This document shows, piece after piece, positions 1 through 5,379 of a stretch of DNA of 9,200 bases. Numbering within the stretch: position 1 is the first letter of the stretch; the number at the start of each line of letters is the position of its first letter. The translations under genes and the position numbers were made by a program. The notes beneath the pieces were generated by a model. It was not told where the DNA came from, searched no databases, and saw only the letters and a list, made by a program, of their open reading frames with translations. The DNA is from JAUXFK01 sp034189035 (lineage in GTDB: Bacteria > Desulfobacterota > UBA8473). The stretch lies in NCBI GenBank assembly GCA_034189035.1, contig JAXHVA010000140.1, positions 1-9,200 on the forward strand, read 5' to 3'.

Positions 1-1
1 C

Positions 2-169
2 ACAAGCGAAACGGCCATGGCGTTGTGCTTCCTCGTGATGAACCTTGAAAAGTGGCTGAAAGCCATCTTTTTGCGTCTGTTTTTCAAAGAGCTGAAATCG
101 AATTTCCTGCTCGAACAGGAAGTTTTTAGAGCCTCATGTGGTTATGAAACTGCCAGTAATAGGCTTTGA
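2..169 (+). CDS. Transposase, C-terminal fragment (IS1182/IS5-like DDE type)
   Basis: An open frame enters from the left edge and stops at TGA 167-169, giving 55 residues with no start in the window. It contains the segment TSETAMALCFLVMNLEKWL, which resembles the last helix of DDE transposases of the IS1182/IS5 type, where a 'K(T/V)xTExALxFLAxNLxK' pattern ends the catalytic domain. It is followed by a basic, hydrophobic tail. The family call rests on this motif alone; the catalytic residues lie outside the window. It could be the intact end of a complete element or a remnant. No inverted repeat that would mark the element's right end could be identified downstream. Confidence 0.55.
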   Translation, partial: TSETAMALCFLVMNLEKWLKAIFLRLFFKELKSNFLLEQEVFRASCGYETASNRL

Positions 170-229
170 TGATTTATTCAGGAAACCTTAAATAGCCATG
201 TCTTTACCAGGTTAAAATTGGATGTGTTC

Positions 230-264
230 TTATCCCCAGGATATGTTGAAAAGACTGTGGATAA
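230..264. promoter_or_regulatory. Pair of DnaA-box-like sites
   Basis: TGTGGATAA at 256-264 is the exact reverse complement of the consensus DnaA box TTATCCACA. TTATCCCCA at 230-238 differs from the consensus by one base and lies in the opposite orientation, 17 bp away. A third site, TTGTCCACA at 422-430, also differs by one base. Binding by DnaA is an inference from the match to the consensus. There is no dnaA, dnaN or plasmid replication gene in the window. Confidence 0.4.
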
Positions 265-382
265 CTCCTGAATTAGAATATGTAACACCTCAAAAAAAGA
301 AAGATTTTACCTCTTTGCTTATTTTTTGGTCAATACATTTTATTAAATAATATCAAATAGTTAATAATTTTCATACAATAAT

Positions 383-406
383 AAAGAGGTTAGAACCCCT
401 TTTTTT
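383..406 (-). terminator. Putative rho-independent terminator of the dehydrogenase operon
   Basis: AAAGAGG at 383-389 and CCCCTTT at 396-402 form a 7-bp stem with a 6-nt loop. In the minus-strand transcript the A387/C398 position becomes a G-U wobble, so every position pairs, and the stem is followed by a U-rich tail (TTTATTATT). In the plus-strand transcript the same position is an A-C mismatch, although a run of seven T (400-406) follows. It lies about 170 nt downstream of the stop of the minus-strand dehydrogenase gene. It may work in both directions. Confidence 0.4.
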
Positions 407-524
407 CTATAGAGCGGATAATTGTCCACAGAGGCTAAAATTTGGAGGCTGTTTGGGGTATATTTTTATTAGATTAAAGTGGGATGAACGAGGGGAAAGA
501 AGAAGATATCTGCTTGTTCGAGCG

Positions 525-562
525 TTTAATGGGCCGTCTTCAGATGAAAACAGCCCATTAAA
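525..562 (-). other. Strong 17-bp stem-loop just downstream of the dehydrogenase operon
   Basis: The arms are 525-541 and 546-562, with a 4-nt loop at 542-545. Read as minus-strand RNA all 17 positions pair, two of them as G-U wobbles. Read as plus-strand RNA those two positions are C-A mismatches. The element begins 12 nt after the TAA stop (574-576) of the 384-residue dehydrogenase. In minus-strand RNA a run of U lies before the stem rather than after it, so it is not a textbook terminator. It could protect the 3' end of the mRNA or pause transcription ahead of the hairpin at 383-406. Confidence 0.6.
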
Positions 563-573
563 AAAATTGACAG

Positions 574-1728
574 TTATCTGCTCAAAAACAATGGTTTATA
601 ATTCTCCAGTTCAACAGCTACCCTTTCTCTATGGAAAGCTGTGCCACCTACTGCAAACTCTGAGGCTTTGGTAAGTAAAAAGAAGAGCCCAAGGTCTAAC
701 TCCTCTGTGAATCCGATAGCTCCGTGAACTTTTATTCCCTCAAGGCAAGTACGCTGAAAAACTGTATTTGCCTTTGCCTTGACAATTGAATTCAATAAAG
801 CAGACGATGCACCGATGCTTATTTTCCAGGCCGCTTCGTAAACAAGAAACCTTAGCCCTTCAACGTCCACAAGCATCTTGGAAAGCTTATGTTGGATTGA
901 CTGAAAAGACCCGATCGGCTTATCGAACTGCACTCTTTCTTTCGCATAGTCGTTCGCAATATTTAAGGCAGTTTGAGATCCTCCCAGCATCTCCGCACTT
1001 TTTAATACCGATGCCCTTTGGATGATGAACTCCACTATGTCCCAGCCGTTATCCAGTTCTCCTAAGATATTCTCTTTTGGGACCTTTACTTTATCGAAGT
1101 TCACTTCACACTGTTTGTCATGCGCTGCAGTAGGGACTATATCGATCTTTATCCCAGGGCTTTGAGTGTCTACTATAAATACTGTAATTCCCTCTTTAGG
1201 ATCCATTTTATCGCTTGTCCTTGCAACCACCAACATATAGTCAGCTACATTCGCATACGGGACAAAAAGTTTCGTTCCTTCGAGAACATAGTCTCCATCT
1301 AATGTTGCCTGTAGTGCTATTCCAGATGGTTCATAAGTTGCTGCAACCTCTGTCAGGGCGAGTGCCCATATTTTTTCCCCATAAGCGATCTTTGGAAGTA
1401 TCTTCTTTTTCTGATCAGAAGAACCGAATTCCAATATAGGCAAAGAACAGAGAGCTACTGTAGAAAAGAAAGGTCCTGGAAGTAGGTTTCTTCCCATCTC
1501 CTCTATCAAGATCATCAAATCAAGGAAGTCCATACCTGTCCCTTCATATTCCTCAGGAAAGATGAGCCCCATCCATCCCATCTCAACCATCTTTTTCCAG
1601 GTGTCAGGATCATATCCCTTCTCATCTTCCTTTAACTCTCTCACTTTATCTTTGGGACACTCCTTTTCCAGGAACTTCCTCGCAGAATCAATAATCATCT
1701 TTTGATCTTCAGAAAATTCAAAGTCCAT
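574..1728 (-). CDS. Acyl-CoA dehydrogenase family protein, probable non-catalytic partner subunit
   Basis: This 384-residue flavoprotein-type protein has the three-domain acyl-CoA dehydrogenase layout: N-terminal helical domain (about 5-118), middle beta domain (about 120-220, with ALTEV at 124-128 and GTKLFVPYANVADY at 151-164), and C-terminal helical domain (about 228-372, with KERVQFDKPIGSFQSIQHKL at 263-282). Length is normal for the family. The family oxidises acyl-CoA to 2-enoyl-CoA and passes electrons to ETF in the cytoplasm. Neither usual position for the catalytic Glu holds one. The 'YEGT' position reads VGGT (360-363), and the alternative helix position, Glu in isovaleryl-CoA dehydrogenase, reads Gln237 in IIQRAS. 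The ATG is supported by AGGAGG, which overlaps the TAG stop of the gene upstream, so translation is tightly coupled. I infer that it pairs with that 399-residue neighbour in a heteromeric enzyme like the mycobacterial steroid side-chain dehydrogenases. No etf genes are nearby. Confidence 0.9.
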   Translation of the reverse strand: MDFEFSEDQKMIIDSARKFLEKECPKDKVRELKEDEKGYDPDTWKKMVEMGWMGLIFPEEYEGTGMDFLDLMILIEEMGRNLLPGPFFSTVALCSLPILEFGSSDQKKKILPKIAYGEKIWALALTEVAATYEPSGIALQATLDGDYVLEGTKLFVPYANVADYMLVVARTSDKMDPKEGITVFIVDTQSPGIKIDIVPTAAHDKQCEVNFDKVKVPKENILGELDNGWDIVEFIIQRASVLKSAEMLGGSQTALNIANDYAKERVQFDKPIGSFQSIQHKLSKMLVDVEGLRFLVYEAAWKISIGASSALLNSIVKAKANTVFQRTCLEGIKVHGAIGFTEELDLGLFFLLTKASEFAVGGTAFHRERVAVELENYKPLFLSR

Positions 1729-1741
1729 CTCTCTTCTCCTC

Positions 1742-2941
1742 CTAATATGATTTGGGTAAATTCAATCCATATTGACCTATTATATTCAACTCAACCTCAT
1801 CTGTACCAGCAGCGAATGATATCCCCGGGAACAGCCAGTAAAGGTTCTCGATACATCCCATTAGCTTAGTCCATCTTGTTTTTCTATTCAGAGGATCAAT
1901 TTGAGCATATCCTCCCAGGATTTCCGTTCCAATAAAAGCCATATGTTCCAATATATGATCATTAAAAACCTTGTCCCTTGATGGTTCGTAGATTGGAACA
2001 CCCCCCTTACTCATCTTGGAGATCGTTTCGTAGGCGAGCATCTTCTGTGTCTCAATCTCGATTGATAGATCGGCCAGATTATTGCGAATCTCTGGTTCAT
2101 CAAAGATATTATTTTCCCTGCAATACATGATTAACTCATCAAGGATCCTTCTATTATACCCATAGCCCCTACCAGCGACACTTCCCCTTTCGTAACCTAG
2201 CGAATGCATTAACTGATACCATCCTCTGTTCTCCTCTCCAACCAGATTAGTTGCCGGAACCCTTACATCATCGAAGAAAACTTCATTGAATATATGATAA
2301 CCCACATAGTTTAAGAGGGGTCTTACTGTAATCCCCTCAGTCTTCATATCAACGACAAAAACACTTACCCCTTTGTGTTTTTTGGGTGCATCAATATCTG
2401 TTTTAACGGCAAGCCAACACCAACGTGATCTATGTGCAGCGCTGGTCCATATCTTCTGTCCGTTTATTACATACTCATCCCCGTCTCGTACTGCTCGGGT
2501 TCTAATACTGGCGAAGTCACTACCGGCATTCGGTTCGCTGTACCCTGTACACCAGACACCGTCTGGGCTCCCTGAGGCGATAAGAGGAAGATGCTTCTTT
2601 TTAAGCTCGTCAGTTCCAAACATCATGAGAGAAGGCCCTACCCAATCAACACCACCTACTCCCATTGTAGTACCTGGTATACCCCAGTAAGAGGCTTCTT
2701 CAGAATAGGCCAACTGTTCCCATAGAGAAGCTCCTTTGCCACCGTATTCTTCAGGCCAGGACATTGTAAGCCATCCTTTTTCGGAAAGCTTCTTCGATAT
2801 TAACATGGCAAATTCCCAGTCCTCATCGCGGTGTTCCTCCTCAAACATGACTGAAAGCCAATTCTGTGGCAATTCCTTCTTTGCAAACTCCCGGATTTCC
2901 TTCCTCAAATTCTCTTCTTTTTCGCCAAATTTGAAATCCAT
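1742..2941 (-). CDS. Acyl-CoA dehydrogenase, probable catalytic subunit
   Basis: This 399-residue acyl-CoA dehydrogenase has an N-terminal domain (about 5-125), a middle domain opening with the FAD/substrate signature CTGYSEPNAGSD (131-142) and GQKIWTSAAH (161-170), and a C-terminal domain ending FAAGTDEVELNIIGQYGL (376-393). The Glu of the MCAD-type 'YEGT' motif is Ala here (A378 in FAAGT). Glu251 in GYERGSVAG aligns by eye with the catalytic Glu of isovaleryl-CoA dehydrogenase (LDLERLVLAG), so catalysis should still be possible. The style is that of the FadE26/CaiA-like group acting on branched or bulky acyl-CoAs; the substrate is unknown. The start is supported by AAGGAGGT (complement of 2952-2959), 10 nt from the ATG. 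It is the first gene of a two-gene operon, 13 nt before the 384-residue dehydrogenase. Confidence 0.93.
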   Translation of the reverse strand: MDFKFGEKEENLRKEIREFAKKELPQNWLSVMFEEEHRDEDWEFAMLISKKLSEKGWLTMSWPEEYGGKGASLWEQLAYSEEASYWGIPGTTMGVGGVDWVGPSLMMFGTDELKKKHLPLIASGSPDGVWCTGYSEPNAGSDFASIRTRAVRDGDEYVINGQKIWTSAAHRSRWCWLAVKTDIDAPKKHKGVSVFVVDMKTEGITVRPLLNYVGYHIFNEVFFDDVRVPATNLVGEENRGWYQLMHSLGYERGSVAGRGYGYNRRILDELIMYCRENNIFDEPEIRNNLADLSIEIETQKMLAYETISKMSKGGVPIYEPSRDKVFNDHILEHMAFIGTEILGGYAQIDPLNRKTRWTKLMGCIENLYWLFPGISFAAGTDEVELNIIGQYGLNLPKSY

Positions 2942-2991
2942 TATAGCATTTACCTCCTTCTCAATAATTTTACGAATAAAATGTGACTGAT

Positions 2992-3018
2992 ATTATAAAT
3001 TATCATTGATACATTCAA
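2992..3018 (-). promoter_or_regulatory. Possible promoter for the dehydrogenase operon
   Basis: On the minus strand TTGAAT (complement of 3013-3018) precedes TATAAT (complement of 2992-2997) by 15 bp. The -10 box is perfect but the spacing is shorter than the usual 16-18 bp. The -35 box overlaps the palindrome TTCAATTGAA at 3014-3023, a possible repressor site. The distance to the start codon is about 45 nt from the expected transcript start, which fits. In this AT-rich region a chance match is quite possible. Confidence 0.3.
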
Positions 3019-3279
3019 TTGAAATGGTTATTGAATTTCGCTCAAAAAACATTGGGGTAGTGTACTGATTCTAAAAAATATGAGATTAGCATTCAATACA
3101 TTCGCCAATAATGCTATCCCATTAATAATTAAAATGAAATTAATCTTTTTTATAATTAATTTACACATCATTTAAGTTTATTTTGTCTACAATGTCAAGA
3201 AAAAAACAGGGATTTGGAGTAACGACCAAGACAATTATATACAAATAGATTTCTTTTTATATACGAACATATTACGTTC

Positions 3280-3309
3280 TTGACACAACGAATACCTTTA
3301 TCCTATAAT
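3280..3309 (+). promoter_or_regulatory. Consensus sigma70 promoter for the phosphate operon
   Basis: TTGACA at 3280-3285 and TATAAT at 3304-3309 are both perfect, with an 18-bp spacer. Transcription would start near 3316, leaving a leader of about 65 nt before the ATG at 3382. Two imperfect direct repeats lie just upstream (TTATATAC at 3235-3242 and 3257-3264). Confidence 0.7.
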
Positions 3310-3381
3310 TTTTTTTAGATAAAGCAATATATTATGATTTAATAAGGAAACCACTGAGACTCACAATAAGGGAAACACCCC

Positions 3382-4029
3382 ATGGCCCTATTCTGGAAGA
3401 AGCAAGCAGATATCAGAAAGATGATAAATAAGTATCTGGAAACAGTTGACTTATGCATGCAACTATTCAATCAGTCTATGATGAGGTTCTTAAATACCGG
3501 ATGTTCACAAGAGTTTACACGTGAGGTAGATGAGACACATAAGTTAGAATCTATAGCAGATGACCTGAGACGTAAAATCCAGATGACCCTCTATGGAAAG
3601 GCGCTTCTGCCGGATTCCAGAGGTGATCTGCTGACGCTTCTAGAGTTTTATGATAAGATTCCCGGTGCTGCTGAAGATGTCCTCTTCTTAACGAAAGTCT
3701 TATGCCTAGATTTTCATGAAGATATGATGGAAGAATTACAGAAGCTGGTGGAGGTGAATATTGAAGCCTATCGTATGGTCAGGGAATCTATGAACAGTCT
3801 GTTCGAAAACCCCAGCGAAACCCTTTATCAGACTCGAGGTGTGGATGCCAAAGAAAGTGAGTCCGATAGGTTAGAACGCTCTTTAATTGAACGAATTTTT
3901 AAATCGGACATGGATACAGGCGAAAAGATGTTATTCAAGGAACTCATTCAGCTCATTGGCAAGATCTCCGACTGGGCAGAAAATACAGCTGATCGTATCG
4001 GAATCGTTGCCATCAAAAGACAGATTTAA
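3382..4029 (+). CDS. DUF47/PhoU-like accessory protein of a PiT phosphate transporter
   Basis: This 215-residue, all-helical acidic protein has no membrane segment and matches the style of the DUF47 family (PhoU-related, 'Pit accessory protein'), whose members are about 205-220 residues. PhoU-like E/DxxxD-rich helices that bind metal clusters in relatives are visible at about 48-66 (EVDETHKLESIADDLRRKI), 155-170 (DAKESESDRLERSLIE) and 195-206 (ISDWAENTADRI). Such proteins are encoded next to PiT permeases and are thought to regulate or assist phosphate uptake. That is exactly the context here: the permease starts 6 nt after this stop. The ATG is preceded by a modest Shine-Dalgarno, AAGGGA, and by a consensus promoter at 3280-3309. 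Function is inferred from family and neighbour. Confidence 0.88.
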   Translation: MALFWKKQADIRKMINKYLETVDLCMQLFNQSMMRFLNTGCSQEFTREVDETHKLESIADDLRRKIQMTLYGKALLPDSRGDLLTLLEFYDKIPGAAEDVLFLTKVLCLDFHEDMMEELQKLVEVNIEAYRMVRESMNSLFENPSETLYQTRGVDAKESESDRLERSLIERIFKSDMDTGEKMLFKELIQLIGKISDWAENTADRIGIVAIKRQI

Positions 4030-4035
4030 ATAATA

Positions 4036-4983
4036 ATGTGGCAACTAGCCTCTGGTATCTTTCTAGGATGGTCTTTGGGGGCCAACGATGCAGCGAATAT
4101 TTTCGGTACAGCAGTAGCCTCTCGCATGATTCGTTTCATTACCGCAGTAACTATCTGCGCCATCTTCGTTTTGCTGGGAGCACTGCTTCAAGGGCAGGCA
4201 GGGATAGCCACATACAGGGCATTGAGCGGAGTTTCAATCGATTCGGCTTTCCTGGTAGCTCTATGCTCCGGTTTAACCGTTACCTTTATGACATACCTCA
4301 AGCTGCCTGTTTCAACTTCCCAGGCCGTTGTAGGGTCTTTAGTATTCATGGGACTTACAAAAGGCATATTCAATGGAGAAATTCTGATGAAGGTTGTAAT
4401 GTGCTGGATAGGAACGCCTATGGGAGGGATGATATTTGCCATAGTCATCTATTTTTTTGCAGGTAAATTTATGAATGGATTAAATCTCAACCTCTTCCAG
4501 CATGACGCGTATCTGCGCTTTGGCCTTATAATCGGGGGGGCATATGGCGCATATGCCCTTGGGGCAAACAACGTGGCCAATGTTACCGGTCCCTTTACAG
4601 GCCCAGAGATGCTTACACCTACTGAGGCATGTCTCATAGGTGGGCTGAGTATCGGACTCGGTGTTTGTACTTACAGTAAACATGTGATGATAACCATGGG
4701 TAAAGAAATCGTGAAACTCGATGCCTACACGGCTTTTATAGTAATCTTAGCTGGGGCCGTTACAGTTCATATCTATGCTGGGATTGGCGTTCCAGTCTCC
4801 ACCAGTCAGGCTTCAGTAGGGAGTATCTTGGGTATTGGTTTGGTTAAGGGCGTCAAAACCATACAGATAAAAAAGCTTTACCAAATCCTTTATGCCTGGA
4901 TTGGTACCCCTGCAATCTCCTTCATACTCACACTTTTATTCTACTCTCTGTTTACGAGATCAGGCATCCTGACAGGGCTTTAG
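4036..4983 (+). CDS. Inorganic phosphate transporter, PiT family
   Basis: This 315-residue hydrophobic membrane protein has the inverted-duplicated PiT (PF01384) architecture. The signature GANDAANIFGT (15-25) recurs as GANNVANVTGP (176-186). PVSTSQAVVGS (91-101) recurs as PVSTSQASVGS (253-263). WIGTP occurs at 124-128 and again at 288-292. The repeat offset is about 162 residues throughout, so both halves are complete. The family moves phosphate with H+ or Na+ across the inner membrane; some members carry sulfate, so the substrate is likely but not certain. The length fits the short prokaryotic form without the large central loop seen in E. coli Pit. No Shine-Dalgarno is visible before the ATG; the gene begins 6 nt after the DUF47 stop, so translation is probably coupled. 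Confidence 0.92.
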   Translation: MWQLASGIFLGWSLGANDAANIFGTAVASRMIRFITAVTICAIFVLLGALLQGQAGIATYRALSGVSIDSAFLVALCSGLTVTFMTYLKLPVSTSQAVVGSLVFMGLTKGIFNGEILMKVVMCWIGTPMGGMIFAIVIYFFAGKFMNGLNLNLFQHDAYLRFGLIIGGAYGAYALGANNVANVTGPFTGPEMLTPTEACLIGGLSIGLGVCTYSKHVMITMGKEIVKLDAYTAFIVILAGAVTVHIYAGIGVPVSTSQASVGSILGIGLVKGVKTIQIKKLYQILYAWIGTPAISFILTLLFYSLFTRSGILTGL

Positions 4984-5136
4984 GCAAACAAGGAACATTT
5001 GATATCCCTCATTTGTATCATTTTCGCATATTGAAATTTTGATTGCGAAGGAAGTGGTCAAATAGCAACCTAGGTAACTGCTTGAGCAAATAATGCCCTC
5101 AACTGAGTATTCGTTGAGAATGAGGAACGAAAAAAC

Positions 5137-5165
5137 TTGACACCCTTTTCCATGGTTTTTATAAT
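5137..5165 (+). promoter_or_regulatory. Perfect sigma70 promoter of the CoA-transferase operon
   Basis: TTGACA at 5137-5142 and TATAAT at 5160-5165 are both perfect and separated by the optimal 17 bp. Transcription would start near 5172, giving a leader of about 208 nt to the ATG at 5380. The CTCAAC/GTTGAG inverted repeat ends 18 nt upstream of the -35 box and could be a regulator site. Confidence 0.75.
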
Positions 5166-5363
5166 CTTTCCATTCTTTTATCTAATCATATAATAAACGA
5201 TGCTATTCATAAATGAGAAATATTGTTCAAGGCCAAGTAAGGCGAAGATTTTACCGCAGGATTATATTGACAAATGTATGCATAGTACGATGTGCCATTA
5301 GACCTGAGGCTGATAAAGAGAGAGCACAAAAGGCCATTTATGGATGTACACTAATTAAAAAGA

Positions 5364-5370
5364 AAGGGGG
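5364..5370 (+). promoter_or_regulatory. Ribosome binding site that fixes the CoA-transferase start
   Basis: AAGGGGG lies 9 nt before the ATG at 5380 and is the only good purine-rich site nearby. It supports this start over the internal ATG codons. Confidence 0.6.
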
Positions 5371-5379
5371 ACGCAATTC

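Larger units (their letters stand above)
170..573. other. Non-coding region between transposase fragment and dehydrogenase operon
   Basis: This stretch of about 400 nt has no convincing gene. It holds three 9-mers identical or one base away from the DnaA box (230-238, 256-264, 422-430). Between them is an extremely AT-rich stretch (about 297-382). An inverted repeat of 8 bp, ACCTCTTT at 309-316 and AAAGAGGT at 383-390, spans part of it. A terminator-like hairpin lies at 383-406 and a long stem-loop at 525-562. The right boundary of the insertion sequence should fall here but cannot be placed. Confidence 0.6.
2942..3381. other. Divergent intergenic regulatory region
   Basis: This is 440 nt of very AT-rich sequence between the minus-strand dehydrogenase operon and the plus-strand phosphate operon, with no open frame worth calling. 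Leftward features are a Shine-Dalgarno at 2952-2959, a possible weak promoter at 2992-3018, a perfect 10-bp palindrome TTCAATTGAA at 3014-3023 and an inverted repeat TAGCATT/AATGCTA at 3087-3093 and 3110-3116. Rightward features are a direct repeat at 3235-3269 and a consensus promoter at 3280-3309. The middle (about 3120-3230) shows only AT-rich sequence. No Pho-box-like sequence was recognised. Confidence 0.6.
4984..5379. other. Intergenic region with promoter and long leader
   Basis: About 400 nt without a convincing gene. The first part (4984-5136) contains two weak inverted repeats, TTCGCA/TGCGAA (5023-5028 and 5044-5049) and CTCAAC/GTTGAG (5098-5103 and 5113-5118). Neither has the T-run of a terminator for the phosphate operon. 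A perfect promoter follows at 5137-5165. The remaining leader of about 210 nt ends in a Shine-Dalgarno at 5364-5370. No riboswitch family was recognised in the leader. Confidence 0.6.

Noticed and set aside
128..136. AGAGCCTCA present near both ends of the window (128-136 and 9101-9109)
   Set aside because: A 9-bp identity over 9 kb is expected by chance, and the two sites belong to different element types.
453..674. Plus-strand open frame of 73 codons
   Set aside because: It overlaps the 3' end of the minus-strand dehydrogenase, has no recognisable motif and runs through the stem-loop at 525-562.
5023..5049. Hairpin TTCGCA/TGCGAA as terminator of the phosphate operon
   Set aside because: The stem has only 6 bp, the loop is 15 nt and no T-run follows.
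5267..5284. Second TTGACA in the leader (5267-5272), near the palindrome TATGCATA (5277-5284)
   Set aside because: The best -10 candidate, TACGAT, would be only 13 bp away, too short for a sigma70 promoter.
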